In this document: positions 9,335 to 18,879 of the stretch, in pieces
Layout: the number at the start of each line of letters is the position of its first letter
Numbering within the stretch: the first letter of the stretch is position 1
Assembly (NCBI GenBank): GCA_963805455.1
Contig: CAWDUJ010000003.1
Span: forward strand, 124,001-188,000
Reading direction: 5' to 3'
Source: VRUE01 sp963805455
GTDB lineage: Bacteria > Actinomycetota > Thermoleophilia > Solirubrobacterales > 70-9
DNA: 64,000 bases
Translations under genes and position numbers: made by a program
Notes under the pieces: model-generated
Told to the model about the DNA's origin: nothing
Databases searched by the model: none
Seen by the model: only the letters and a program-made list of their open reading frames with translations

Positions 9335-9703
9335 ATGACGCTCTCCCAGAAGGCGCTGGCGGGTTTCTTCGCGTTCGCGGGGACGATGCACTTCGTGATC
9401 CCGCGCAGCTACAGGGCGATGATGCCCCCCTCGCTTCCGCTCCACCACGAGGCGGTCGTCGTCAGCGGCCTGGCCGAGATCGCCGGCGGCGCAGCCGTCG
9501 TGCCGCGCCGGACCCGCCGCTTCGCCCGCTGGTGGCTGTTGGCGCTGCTGGCCGCGGTCTTCCCGGCCAATATCCACATGGCGCTCAACCCGGAGCAGGT
9601 CCGCGGCCTCGACCTCGACAAAGTCCCGCGCTGGGCCCTCTGGGCCCGCCTCCCCCTCCAGCCCCTCTGCATGCTCTGGGTCTGGCGGGCAACGCGCAGC
9701 TGA
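9335..9703 (+). CDS. Small DoxX-like membrane protein
   Basis: A 122-residue protein with about four hydrophobic segments: ALAGFFAFAGTMHFV, VVVSGLAEIAGGAAVV, WWLLALLAAVFPANIHMAL, and a short C-terminal one. The pattern FAGTMHF ... PANIHMALN is typical of the DoxX-like / COG4270 integral membrane group. The function of that group is mostly unknown. The start is ATG 9335, with no strong ribosome binding site. It is divergent from uvrB and convergent with the next gene. Confidence 0.7.
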   Translation: MTLSQKALAGFFAFAGTMHFVIPRSYRAMMPPSLPLHHEAVVVSGLAEIAGGAAVVPRRTRRFARWWLLALLAAVFPANIHMALNPEQVRGLDLDKVPRWALWARLPLQPLCMLWVWRATRS

Positions 9704-9761
9704 CGTGCTTTCCGTCCGCGGGGCGCCTAGGGACTGGCCCCCACTCCGCGTCCGGGGGCGG
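9704..9761. repeat. Remnant of a GC-rich dispersed repeat
   Basis: Read on the minus strand, the CCGCCCCCGGACGCGGA segment followed by GGGGCCAGTCC is nearly repeated at the trpB-trpA junction (24331-24361 region). It fills the 58 bases between two convergent genes. Reported as a decayed dispersed repeat; a terminator role is possible but no T-run is present. Confidence 0.4.
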
Positions 9762-10286
9762 CTAAGGAAGGAATTCTTCGAGCAGGTGCTGGGCGGGGCC
9801 GAGGAGGCCTTCGGCGCCGTTGAGGAGGCTGCCGGCGTTATTGATCAGTTCGATCGCCTGATCGAGGGGGATGCTGCGGACGGTCGCCCGGATCGGGCGG
9901 CCGATCAGCGGGCTGATCGCACCCGCTTCTTCGGCGTCGTCGACGGCGCGCAGCAGCCCGGCCCGGATCGCCCTCGCGAGTTCGGCGTCGGAGATCCCAT
10001 GGCTCTCGGTGAACTGTTCGCGGGCTTCATCCGTCGCCAGCGCCTGCGCCAGTTCCTCGCGGCTCACTCCCAGCTGACAGGCGGCGCCGTCGAGGGCCGA
10101 GAGGGTGAACTGCTCGGTTATCTGTTCGAGGCCTTCCGGTTCGCGCCAGGGCCGGTGCTTGCAGGGGTCCTGGGTCTTCGCCGGCGCGTAGGAGGCGCCG
10201 CCGGCGGCGAGGTAGACGCCGACAAGGACCAGCGAGATCGCGAGTGCGACTCCGACCATCATCTGACCGCGTTTCTCCGCACTCAT
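9762..10286 (-). CDS. Hypothetical single-pass membrane protein
   Basis: A 174-residue protein of unknown function. Residues ~8-28 form one membrane helix (MMVGVALAISLVLVGVYLAA), leaving a mostly helical extracytoplasmic domain with two cysteines (DPCKH and AACQL) that could pair. The region ISDAELARAIRAGLLRAVDDAEEAG is amphipathic. Its ATG overlaps the stop of the MFS gene (ATGA), so it is probably co-translated with that transporter and may be an accessory factor (inference). No family was recognised. Confidence 0.7.
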   Translation of the reverse strand: MSAEKRGQMMVGVALAISLVLVGVYLAAGGASYAPAKTQDPCKHRPWREPEGLEQITEQFTLSALDGAACQLGVSREELAQALATDEAREQFTESHGISDAELARAIRAGLLRAVDDAEEAGAISPLIGRPIRATVRSIPLDQAIELINNAGSLLNGAEGLLGPAQHLLEEFLP

Positions 10287-11656
10287 CACAGTTCCACTCT
10301 ACGAGCGAAGGCGATCGGGATCAGGGCCAGCAGGCCGAGAAGGGCCGCGATCCCGAACGAGGGACTGAACGCATGGGTGGCGCCGCGGTCGAGCTGGTCC
10401 TGAAGTTCGCTCTTCAACTGCAGGACCGCGAGCCGCTCTTCGGGGTCTTCCGGCAGTGGTTCGAAGGCGGGGCCGATCGTCGGCACTTTGCCCTTCTCCC
10501 CTTCTAGCTGGTCCTCGATCCGCTGTGCGAGGTCGAGCTTTTCCAGCGGATCCACCTTGGAGTCGAGGACGACGGCGGTGCCGGCGTCGATCGCGTCCTG
10601 GCGCTGGGCGGCGATGTCGGAGGTGAAGACCGGCGTAAGGATCACCAGGCCGATCGCGACCCCGGCGTGGCGGGCGGAGATCGTCCAACCGCCGTGGATC
10701 GCCTGCGGTGAGCGTCCCTGCAGCGCCGTCTGGGTCAGGGCCGAGAGGACCAGGGCGAGGCCGACGCCGACCAGAATCTGGGGCGGGACCGTCAGTGCCA
10801 CCTCCGCCTTCGGCAGCAGCGCCAGTCCGCCGAGCCCGCCGGTGACGAGGATCGCCCCCGCCGCGGCGCGGGCTCGCGAGCTCGGAACCGACGTCTCGAG
10901 GCGGGAGCCGAAGAGGGCTGCGAGCGGCATCACCGAGACGACGATCGCGGCCCCGATCGGCGTCAGCCTCCAGCCCTCGATCAGGAGCAGGACCAGCAGG
11001 AACAGCGCGGCGGCGATCGCTGCCGAGATCATCGCCAGGGCGATGTTGGCGAGGACGTGCGGGCGGCCGGGCTGGCGGAGCTCTGACTCGATCACCCCGG
11101 TCGCCGCCTCGTGCCGGGCCACGGCGAGGATCGGGATCCCGGCGACCAGCGCGATCGGCACCTGGAGGAGGAAGATCGACTGCCAGGAGACGAGCTCGGT
11201 CAGGAGGCCACCGACCGCCGGCCCCAGCGCCGCTCCGGTCGCCCCGGCGATCGCCCAGATCGAGACCGCCCGCTTCTCCGACCCCACCGTCCCCGGCAGA
11301 AGCTCCAACACGGCCGTCACCGCGAGCGCGCCGCCGAGGGCCTGCACACAGCGGGCCGCGATCAGCGTGCTCAGCTCCGAGGAGGCGCCGCAGGCAAGGC
11401 AGGCGCCGGCGAATATCGCCAGGCCGATCGCGGCCGCCCTCCCGGGCCCCATGCGCCGGGCGAGGTGGGCCGCGGGCACTGCTGCGACCGCCATCACCAG
11501 GTTGAAGGAGACCAGCACCCAGGTGACGCCGGCGACGCTCGTGTCGATTTCACGGTAGATCTCCGGCAGGGCCAGAACGACCACCGAGGAGTCGGCCAGC
11601 ACAAGGCCGACCGCGACGGCGAGAGCCGCCACGCCAGGGCGTCGCGCCTCACTCAA
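10286..11656 (-). CDS. MFS transporter, DHA2-like drug exporter family
   Basis: A 456-residue protein with about 12-14 membrane helices. The N-terminal helix carries ADSSVVVLALPEI, the motif-D1-like start of DHA2 exporters, and HLARRMGPGRAAAIGL is the loop 2-3 motif A. A long hydrophilic loop (about 360-430, charged, with ERLAVLQLKSELQDQLD) lies before the last helix, which is unusual for the family. The family exports drugs or metabolites by proton antiport; the substrate is unknown. The start is a TTG at 11656 within a micro-ORF cassette; the cassette supplies GCGAGG upstream. The next gene is coupled by ATGA. Confidence 0.82.
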   Translation of the reverse strand: MSEARRPGVAALAVAVGLVLADSSVVVLALPEIYREIDTSVAGVTWVLVSFNLVMAVAAVPAAHLARRMGPGRAAAIGLAIFAGACLACGASSELSTLIAARCVQALGGALAVTAVLELLPGTVGSEKRAVSIWAIAGATGAALGPAVGGLLTELVSWQSIFLLQVPIALVAGIPILAVARHEAATGVIESELRQPGRPHVLANIALAMISAAIAAALFLLVLLLIEGWRLTPIGAAIVVSVMPLAALFGSRLETSVPSSRARAAAGAILVTGGLGGLALLPKAEVALTVPPQILVGVGLALVLSALTQTALQGRSPQAIHGGWTISARHAGVAIGLVILTPVFTSDIAAQRQDAIDAGTAVVLDSKVDPLEKLDLAQRIEDQLEGEKGKVPTIGPAFEPLPEDPEERLAVLQLKSELQDQLDRGATHAFSPSFGIAALLGLLALIPIAFARRVEL

Positions 11657-11724
11657 CGCAAATCCTCGCGCTTCGCCCGCTGCGCAAAGAGCCAGATTTC
11701 GATGCTTGCTCGCTCCGCGCTCAA
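11653..11724 (-). CDS. Micro-ORF cassette, copy 2 (slt-MFS junction)
   Basis: A 23-codon ORF starting at TTG 11724, which overlaps the transglycosylase stop (TTGA), and ending in a TGA that overlaps the MFS start (TTGA). The peptide begins MSAERASI and ends AQRAKREDLR. I checked each codon: the frame is open throughout, and Arg16 is CGG here against CGA in other copies, a silent change. GCGAGG near the end can serve as the MFS ribosome binding site. Confidence 0.55.
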   Translation of the reverse strand: MSAERASIEIWLFAQRAKREDLR

Positions 11725-12299
11725 TATCCCAGCTCCTGACCGTATTCCCGTCGGTAGTCCTGCCTCTTGTCTAGGACCTCTTCGACGTAGTCGCGGGTTT
11801 CTTCGAAGGGAATGTCATCGATCGTCAACGAGCTTCCCCCCCATTCGTCGACCGCGGACGGCCCCGCGTGGTAGGCGGCCAGCGCCGCGACCTCGCTGCC
11901 ATCGAATCTTTCGAGCAGATAGGACAGATAGAAGGTCCCGTAGCGGATGTTGATTTCGGGATCGGAGAGATCGTTCAGTTTGAAGGTCGTGCCACCGCTG
12001 AGGCGCTCGATTTCGTGGGCGGTGGTGGGCGTGATCTGCATCAGTCCCCGTGCCCCTGCACGGGACGTCTGGTCGCGGAAGCGGGACTCAGCGTAGATGA
12101 CCCCGGCGATCAGCGAGGCGTCGACGTCCTTGTCGTTGGCCTGCTGGCGGATGATGTCCTCGTGGCGGAGCGGGAGGGTCAGCTCCTTGATGACATGGTT
12201 GAACACGCCGGAGATCCCGAGCACGACAACCACCACCGCTACGACGCCGACGCCGCCCGCGACGAGCAGGCGTCGCCGCCGCCTCGCCCTGCGCTTCAT
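11721..12299 (-). CDS. Membrane-anchored lytic transglycosylase (Slt/GEWL fold)
   Basis: A 192-residue protein. A polybasic N-terminus (MKRRARRRRR) is followed by one membrane helix at 11-33, then a transglycosylase domain. The catalytic Glu is E71 in GVIYAESRF, followed by GARGLMQITP and the AALAAYHAG motif, which are the conserved ES, GLMQ and AYNAG-like motifs of family 1 lytic transglycosylases. It would cleave the glycan strands of peptidoglycan outside the membrane. Its start overlaps the coaE stop (ATGA). The downstream MFS gene follows through a micro-ORF. Confidence 0.9.
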   Translation of the reverse strand: MKRRARRRRRLLVAGGVGVVAVVVVVLGISGVFNHVIKELTLPLRHEDIIRQQANDKDVDASLIAGVIYAESRFRDQTSRAGARGLMQITPTTAHEIERLSGGTTFKLNDLSDPEINIRYGTFYLSYLLERFDGSEVAALAAYHAGPSAVDEWGGSSLTIDDIPFEETRDYVEEVLDKRQDYRREYGQELGY

Positions 12300-12880
12300 T
12301 CCCGAAGCTTGGCGACCAGAGAGGACAGCTTGGTCTCGAGGTCGTCGATCGAGCCGTCGTTTTCGATCACATGCTCGGCGCGAGCCGCCTTCTCCTCCTG
12401 ATCGAGCTGGCGCGCCTCGCGCTCGCCGACGAGCGCATGGCCGCGGGCCTCGGCGCGAGCGCGGCGAACCGGGTCGGCGGCGACGACGGCGACGGTGGTG
12501 TCGAAGACTCCGTCCATCCCGGACTCGAAAAGGAGCGGGACCTCGACGACGGCGATCTCGACCTTGGATGGAAGCGAGGCGAGCCAGCCGCCGATTCGTT
12601 CTCCCACCATTGGGTGGATCTGCGACTCCATCCAGGAGAGCTCCTCGGGCTGGGCGAAGACGATCTCCCCCACCCGGGCGCGATCGACGACGCCGTCTGG
12701 AGCTACATCCTCGCCCCAGCGCTCGGTCAGCCGGTTCTGCAGCCGCTCGGAGTCGAGCAGCTCGTGGACGACAGCATCGCTGGAGATGGTCGCGGCGCCG
12801 AGGCGCTCGAACGCGGCCAGTGCCTCCGACTTGCCGGCAGCGATGCCACCGGTGAGGCCGATCTTCAGCGGCCCCGCCAC
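12296..12880 (-). CDS. coaE: Dephospho-CoA kinase
   Basis: A 194-residue protein, the usual CoaE length, that phosphorylates dephospho-CoA in the last step of coenzyme A synthesis. Walker A is GLTGGIAAGKS near the N-terminus, and FERLGAATISSDAVVHELL is the substrate-facing D-aspartate segment. The later VEVPLLFESGMD is the conserved PLLFE motif. The start is GTG 12880. It overlaps the transglycosylase gene by four bases. The 259-base gap after rpsA holds a diverged repeat. Confidence 0.95.
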   Translation of the reverse strand: MAGPLKIGLTGGIAAGKSEALAAFERLGAATISSDAVVHELLDSERLQNRLTERWGEDVAPDGVVDRARVGEIVFAQPEELSWMESQIHPMVGERIGGWLASLPSKVEIAVVEVPLLFESGMDGVFDTTVAVVAADPVRRARAEARGHALVGEREARQLDQEEKAARAEHVIENDGSIDDLETKLSSLVAKLRE

Positions 12881-13139
12881 CGCTGCAACTCAGTCCTGCT
12901 CGGAGTCGCCCTCGGGCTCGGGTCACCCTGGTCGAATCGGGAGTCTCAGGCGACTCTCCGCCCTCGCTCGTCGCCGAAAGATCAGATTGCGACGCCTCCT
13001 CGCTCGGGCTATCGGCTTCGCCATCAACCGCCGACTCCTCCGCTTCGCGTCCGGGGTCGGCGGGGGTCTCGTCCTCTATGACCGCGGCGGCCTCTTCCTC
13101 GGCCACGGCTGCTCAGCGGGCTCGCCTCGGTCCGGCTGA
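12881..13139 (-). repeat. rpsA-coaE junction with decayed micro-ORF cassette and acidic ORF
   Basis: Between the rpsA stop and coaE, the minus strand contains GAGGCGTCGCAATCTGATC followed by CGACGAGCGAGGGCGG, recognisably related to the micro-ORF cassettes. The exact micro-ORF frame hits a stop after ...VAI. Another frame is open from GTG 13094 and would encode a very acidic, Glu/Ser-rich peptide of about 70 residues (for example AEEEAAAVIEDETPADPG). That resembles the acidic tail of S1 itself. It may be a relic of a longer S1 tail. No firm gene is called. Confidence 0.4.
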
Positions 13140-14432
13140 TCAGCCTCCGTCCTCGGCGACGGGCTCCTCGGCGGGCTCCTCAGCCACCTCTTCCGCGGCC
13201 GGGGCGTCTGCGTCGGACTCCGCCGAAGCCGCCGCGGCATCCTGAAGCTGTGCGCCGAGGTCGCCCATCGGCATGTTCTCGCCCTCGACCCTCTTGATGC
13301 TGAGCGAGAGGCGGCGGCGGTCTTCGTCGATCTCGAGGATCTTGACGTTGAGCACGGTCCCGGGCTCGACCACCTCGCTCGGGCTCTCGACGTGGTGGTC
13401 GGCGAGCTCGGAGATGTGGACGAGCCCCTCGACGCCCGGGAGGATCTCGACGAAGGCGCCGAAGGCGACGACCTTGGTAACGGTCCCCTCGAGGACGTCA
13501 CCTGAGCGGTGGGTGCTGATCACCCGCTGCCAGGGGTCCTCCTGGGTCTGCTTGAGGCCAAGAGAGATCCGCTGGCGATCGCGGTCGATGTCGAGGACTT
13601 TGATCCTCACCGTGTCGCCGATCGCGACCACCTCGGACGGATGGTTCACGTGGCTCCAGGAAAGCTCGGAGATGTGGATCAGGCCGTCGATGCCGTCAAG
13701 GTCGACGAAGGCGCCGAAGTCGACGATGTTGGAGATCTTGCCCTCGACCACCTGGCCGGGCTGGAGCCGCCCGAGGATCTGCTCGCGGACCTCCTTGCGC
13801 TCTTCCTCAAGGACCGCGCGCCGTGAGAGCACGACGTTGTTGCGGCTCCGGTTCAGCTCGATCACTTTGCACTCGAGTTTCTGGCCGAGGAACTCGTCGA
13901 GGTTGTGGACGCGGCGGATATCGACCAGCGAGGCGGGCAGGAAGCCGCGGACCCCGAGGTCGAGGATCAGGCCGCCCTTGACGACCTCGATGACGCTTCC
14001 CTCGACCGGCTCACCGGACTCGGCGGCGGCCTCGATCCGGCGCCATGCCTTCTCGAAGCGGGCGCGCTTCTTGGAGAGAACGAGGCGGCCCTCGGCGTCC
14101 TCCTTGGTGAGGACCAGGGCGTCGACCTCTTCGCCCAGCTCGACCTCGCCCGCCGGATCGACCGACTTCCGGATCGAGAGCTCGGTCGACGGGATGACGC
14201 CCTCGGCCTTGTATCCGATGTCGACCAGGACCTCGTCCTTGTCGATCCGGACGACCTTGCCCTTGACGACGTCGCCCTCGTCGAAGGCGACCATCGTCGC
14301 CGCGTAATTGGGGACGATTTTGCCGTCGATTTCGAGCAGCAGGCCGTTTGAGCCCTCGACGGGCGTCCCGGTGGGCGCAGGCGGAGCCAATGTGTCTGTG
14401 GCGGACACGGGCCAGCATGATGGCAGAAACAT
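13140..14432 (-). CDS. rpsA: 30S ribosomal protein S1
   Basis: About 430 residues with four S1 (OB-fold) domains: VVKGKVVRIDKDEVLVDIG, VEGSVIEVVKGGLILDLG, VEGKISNIVDFGAFVDLDG and LEGTVTKVVAFGAFVEI, each followed by a GLIHISEL-like end. The tail is acidic and Ala/Glu-rich. Four domains is the usual actinobacterial form, against six in E. coli. S1 binds mRNA on the small subunit. The start is chosen as ATG 14432 because AGGTGG lies just upstream; GTG 14408 is also in frame. It is divergent from the flavoprotein gene. Confidence 0.93.
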   Translation of the reverse strand: MFLPSCWPVSATDTLAPPAPTGTPVEGSNGLLLEIDGKIVPNYAATMVAFDEGDVVKGKVVRIDKDEVLVDIGYKAEGVIPSTELSIRKSVDPAGEVELGEEVDALVLTKEDAEGRLVLSKKRARFEKAWRRIEAAAESGEPVEGSVIEVVKGGLILDLGVRGFLPASLVDIRRVHNLDEFLGQKLECKVIELNRSRNNVVLSRRAVLEEERKEVREQILGRLQPGQVVEGKISNIVDFGAFVDLDGIDGLIHISELSWSHVNHPSEVVAIGDTVRIKVLDIDRDRQRISLGLKQTQEDPWQRVISTHRSGDVLEGTVTKVVAFGAFVEILPGVEGLVHISELADHHVESPSEVVEPGTVLNVKILEIDEDRRRLSLSIKRVEGENMPMGDLGAQLQDAAAASAESDADAPAAEEVAEEPAEEPVAEDGG

Positions 14433-14487
14433 TCCGGCCACCTACTCCGCTCGGGGCCGGGGGTGCCGGGCTAGATACGCTCCGAGC

Positions 14488-15688
14488 ATGCCAGTGCGCG
14501 CGACAAAGCGCGGGGAGCAGCGGACCCCGGTCGACGGAGCCCACGACGTCCTGATCTGTGGAGCCAGCTTTGCCGGCCTGGCGCTGGCCCGGGAGCTGGC
14601 CGGATCCGGCGCCTCGGTGATGCTGATCGACCGCTACGAGATCGGCGAGCGCCAGACCTCGGCCTGCGGGATCCCGACCGACTGGCTGCGCACCACGGGC
14701 CTGCTCGATGCCGAGCTCCAGCGCTTCGACTCGCTGCTGATCCACACCGCCCACGGGTCGCGGAACTACCGCCTGCCGTGGAGCTTTTCGACCTTCGACT
14801 ACCGCCATCTCTGCCGGCTGCTCTGGGACGGCTGTGACGCCCGCTTCGAGACCGCCAAGGTCAACGGCCGGGCGCGTCCCACCGGCTCAGATGGTGAAAT
14901 CGCCGTCGAGACCGACCGAGGCGTCCTCACCTCCCGTCTTGTCGTCGACGCACTCGGGTGGCGGCGCGTCCTCGCCAACGGCGATGGCTACCAGCCGCCA
15001 GACGCACCTCTCTCCAGAGGGCTTGAGGTCCACCCCGGCGGCAGCGGCGAGGAGATGGAGATCTGGATCGATCGCCGCTACGTCCCCGCCGGCTACGGCT
15101 GGTCCTTCCCGGCGAGCGACGAGCTGCGGATCGGGATTGGCTCGTTCGACCCCCGCTTTCACGTCAAGGACACGACAGTCCTCCTCACCGAGGACCTCGG
15201 CAAGGAGCCGAACGAGTACCAGGGGAACTGGATCCCCCACAAGCTGCGGCCGGCGACCGAGGGCGGAGTCTTCTTCGTCGGCGACTCGGCCGGCCACTGC
15301 CTGCCGCTGACCGCGGAGGGGATCAGGACCGCGTTCTACTTCGCGATCGCCCTCGGGAGCCGAGCTGCGCGGGGTGCTCGACAGGCAACAGAGCCGCGAG
15401 CAGGCGGCCGAACGCTACGCCGCCTTCAACGACTCCCACGAGTCGAGGTTCCGCTGGATGCTGCGCGTCCAGCAACTCGTCCCCCGGGTCCCGCCGCGGC
15501 TGCTGGGGCCGATCATCAGGCTGATGGGCTCGCGGCGGTTCGTCGAGTGGTCCTTCAACCACTACCTGAACGTCGCCCCGCCGGGGTTCGCGGCGAGCTC
15601 AGCGCACGATCAGAAGCGTCCCGGCGATCAGCAGGGCGACTCCGATCAGGCGCTCGGGGGAGAGCGCGACCTCGTCGAGGCCAAATAG
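14488..15688 (+). CDS. Geranylgeranyl-reductase-like FAD oxidoreductase, frameshifted
   Basis: About 400 residues after repair. The N-terminal Rossmann motif is GASFAGLALARELAGSG. The C-terminal FAD motif is GVFFVGDSAGHCLPLTAEGI, as in the geranylgeranyl reductase / halogenase-like superfamily that reduces isoprenoid chains or oxidises aromatic substrates. The frame breaks at about 15358-15362 (agccgag): before it reads FAIALGS, and after dropping one base it continues ELRGVLDRQQ to PPRLLGPIIRLMGSRRF. Length 1201 nt is one more than a multiple of three. The C-terminal ~90 bases overlap the convergent YdcZ gene, so the true stop may be earlier. TAGATA at 14472 suggests a near-leaderless promoter. 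Confidence 0.82.
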
Positions 15689-16036
15689 CCCGAGCCGGTC
15701 GATCGCGACCGAGGCGGTGAGCTGCCCCGCGACGGTCGCGGCGGCGACGCCCCCGGCGCCGATCGCCGTCACCGCGATCAGGGCGTTGGCGACGTAGACG
15801 GCGCCGAGCAGCCCGCCGAGCAGGTAGTACCAACTGACGTCCCCGACCGAGGTCAGGCCGCCGGCCTTGCCGCTGAGGACGACGATCGCCGCGAGGGCGA
15901 TCGTGCCGACGCCGAACGAGACGAGCGCCGCGGGCAGACTGCCCGTCTCCTTGCCGAGGCCGGCGTTGATCGGCGCCTGCATGGCGATCAGGCCCCCGGC
16001 GCCGGCGGTGAGCAGGACCGCGACGCCCCTATCCAC
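15599..16036 (-). CDS. YdcZ/DUF606-type small DMT transporter
   Basis: A 145-residue protein with five hydrophobic helices and the typical pattern AMQAPINAGLG near the N-terminus, then SWYYLLGGLLGAVYV and VAGQLTASVAIDRLGLFG. This is the YdcZ (DUF606) branch of the drug/metabolite transporter superfamily, half the size of a full EamA protein and probably working as a dimer. The transported compound is unknown. The start is GTG 16036, with AAAGG about ten bases upstream. It is convergent and overlapping with the flavoprotein gene. Confidence 0.82.
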   Translation of the reverse strand: MDRGVAVLLTAGAGGLIAMQAPINAGLGKETGSLPAALVSFGVGTIALAAIVVLSGKAGGLTSVGDVSWYYLLGGLLGAVYVANALIAVTAIGAGGVAAATVAGQLTASVAIDRLGLFGLDEVALSPERLIGVALLIAGTLLIVR

Positions 16037-16198
16037 GGCGATTGAACCTTTTCGTGCTCAGCTCCGTGATCCTCTGTGAGTTCCCGTGTTTCATCGCCAG
16101 GCTTTCAGTTCAGCTTGTCTGAATGCCGATCAACCTAGTTGATGCCACCGCCGCCGACAGAAGTCTTCTCCTCCCGCCTCTTTCTGGGCCGGCTGACG

Positions 16199-18842
16199 CT
16201 ACTTGGCGTCGAGCCAGTCCGGGCCGACGCCGATATCGACCTCGAGCGACGGGTCGAGCTGGTACGCGGAGCACATCTCGCGCCGCACCAGCTCGGCCGC
16301 GTCGTCCATCTCCCCCGGTGGGCCCTCGAACAGGAGCTCGTCGTGGATCTGGAGGACGAGGCGGGTTTTCCCGCCTCGCTCCCTCAGGGCTCGCTGACAG
16401 CGGACCATCGCGACCTTGATGATGTCGGCGGCGGTTCCCTGGATCACGGTGTTGACCGCCAGTCGCTCACCCAGCCTGCGGGTGTTGGGATTGGACGAGC
16501 GGAGCTCGGGGATCGGGCGGCGGCGGCCCATCAGGGTGCGGACGTAGCCCTCGTCCTGGGCGCGCTCGACAACCTCCTCGCGGAACGCCCGCACCGCCGG
16601 GAACCGCTCGAGGTAGCGGGCGACGAACTCCTCCCCCTCGTTGCGGGGGATGTTGAGGCGATCGGCGAGGCCGAAGCCGGTCAGGCCATAGACGATCCCG
16701 AAGTTGACCATCTTCGCCTTCGAGCGCTGGCCGACGTCGACATCGTCGCGGTCGATCCCGAAGACCTCGGCAGCGGTCGCCGCGTGGACGTCTTCGCCCG
16801 CCGCGAAGATCTCTTTCAGGACCCCCTCGTCGGCGACATGGGCGAGGACCCGCAACTCGACCTGGCTGTAGTCGGCAGAGAGCAGGCGGGCGCCGCGCTC
16901 GGCGACGAAGCAGGCGCGGACCGGGCGGCCGATCTCGGTCCGGATCGGGATGTTCTGGAGGTTGGGGTTGGTGCTCGAGAGGCGGCCGGTCGTCGTCGAG
17001 GCCTGATTGAACGTGGTGTGGACGCGTCCGGTGTCGGGATCGATCAGTTCCGGCAGGGTGTCGAGGTAGGTGCTCTTCAGCTTGCTGAGCTCGCGCCAGC
17101 TCTCGATCTTCTCGACGATCGGGTGCTCGTCGCGGATCTGGGCGAGCACGCGGGCGTCGGTCGAAAACCCGGTTTTCCCGCGGCGTTTGCGGGTCAGCCC
17201 GAGCTTCTCGAAGAGGATCTGGCCGACCTGCTGCGGCGAGCCGATCGTGAACTCCTCCTCGGCGAGCTCGAAGATCTCGGATTCCAGCGTCTCGATCCGC
17301 TCCCCGAAGCCCGCCCCGACCTCGGCCAGCCGCTCGGCGTCGAGCTTCAGGCCCTCCCTCTCCATCGCCGCGAGGACGTGAACGAGCGGCAGCTCGACGT
17401 CATCCAGCAGCGGCGTCAGTTCGAGCTCCTCGATGCGGGGGCGCTGGGCGTCGGCAAGGGCCGCGACCAATCGCGCCTCCTCAGCCGGGTCGAGGCCAGC
17501 CTCCGGATCCTCGCCGAGGGCGAGCTGGCCGTCGTCGGACTCGCCTCCGTCGGAGGCGCCGCCCCCCTCGGCGAGGCCGATGCCGGCGTCGGCGGCGAGC
17601 TCGGCCAGCTCGTATGTGCGCCGCTGCGGCTCGAGCAGGTAGGCGGCAATCATCGTGTCGTGGTCGAGCTCGAGCTCGACCCCCTCTCGCGCGGCGGCGG
17701 CGAGCAGCCCGTGGCGGCCGCCCCCGAGAGACTTCAGGTCGTGGCCGGTGAGCGGGTGGCCGCCCAGCGCGACCGCGAGCTCGTCGAGGCTCGAGGAGCC
17801 GCCGACGATCCGGTCCCCCTGCGCTGCGGCCCAGCTGTCGCCGTCAATCGCCATCGCCGCGCCCCCCTCGCGCAGGTCCTCGGGTGATGCCCTCGACCAT
17901 CTCGACCTCGAGCTCGGTCTCGACACTGCGGCCGGGGACCGCGTCCTCGTCGGGCAGGCCCTCCTCGAGCCTTTCCATCACCGCCCGCAGCTCGAACTCG
18001 CGCATGAACTCACGCAGCGTGCTGCGATCCGGCCTGACCCCCATCACCTCGTCGAAGTCGATGCCGGTCTCGACGTCGAACTGGAGCGTCGCCAGCTGCT
18101 TTGAGACGCGCGCGTCATCGGCGTGCTCGACCAGGTTCTGTTTCCGTTTCGCGCCGGAGATCTTCTCGACGCTGGCGAGGACCTCCTCGAGCGAGCCGAA
18201 CTCCTGCAGCAGCGCGGCGCCGGTCTTCTCACCGATGCCGGGAACGCCGGGGATGTTGTCGGAGGTGTCGCCTTTGAGGCCGATCAGGTCGGTGACCAGC
18301 TCGGGCGGCACGCCGTAGCGCTCGACCACCCCGTCGCGGTCATAGATTTTGGTCTCGGTGACGCCGCGCGAGGTCGTCATCACCCGGATCCCGTCGCCGA
18401 CCAGCTGGTAGACGTCGCGATCGCCGGAGACGACCATCACCCTGATTCCCGCCTCATGGGCCTCCCTCGCGAGGGTGCCAATCACGTCGTCGGCCTCGTA
18501 GCCCTCGACCCTGACGTTGGTGTATCCGAACGCTTCGACCAGCGGCATCAGATGCGGCCACTGCTCGCGCAGCAGGTCGGGCCGCGGCGGGCGCTGGGCC
18601 TTGTAGAGGTCATACGTCTTCTCGCGCCCCGACATGCCGGCGTCCCAGGCGGCGATCAGGCCCGCCGGTTTGTGCTCGACGACGATTTTCCCGAGCATCG
18701 ATGCAAGCCCGTAGATCGCGTTGGTCGGCCGCCCGTCCGCGGTCGCGATCGACTCCGGCAGCGCGAAGAACGCCCGGTAGGCGAGCGAGTTGCCGTCGAG
18801 GAGAAAGAGCTCGTCGCCCGGTTTCGATGCGTCGTCGGCCAT
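16199..18842 (-). CDS. polA: DNA polymerase I, frameshifted
   Basis: About 880 residues after repair. The first frame encodes the 5'-3' exonuclease (LLDGNSLAYRAFFALPES, VSGDRDVYQLV, LKGDTSDNIPGVPGIGEKT). The second frame encodes the central domain and polymerase, with SADYSQVELRVLAH (motif A), RSKAKMVNFGIVYG (motif B) and QIHDELLFE (motif C). The central domain lacks the DxE of an active proofreading exonuclease, as in many bacteria. The frame changes at about 17878-17888: the first frame reaches EMVEGI and the second resumes at PEDLREGG. Total length 2644 nt is one over a multiple of three. Because PolA is normally indispensable, a sequence error is likelier than decay. Confidence 0.93.
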
Positions 18843-18879
18843 CGCGGCAACTCTAAGGCGCGCCGCCGGTTGGCTTTTC

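Noticed and set aside
16129..16143. Short inverted repeat ATCAA-CCTAG-TTGAT upstream of the YdcZ gene
   Set aside because: Five-base arms only. It is too short to call an operator, although it lies in a 162-base gap that holds nothing else I can identify.
16139..17887. Long plus-strand open frame (582 codons) opposite polA
   Set aside because: It is the antisense shadow of polA caused by GC-rich third positions. It has no recognisable motif and polA motifs are certain on the other strand.
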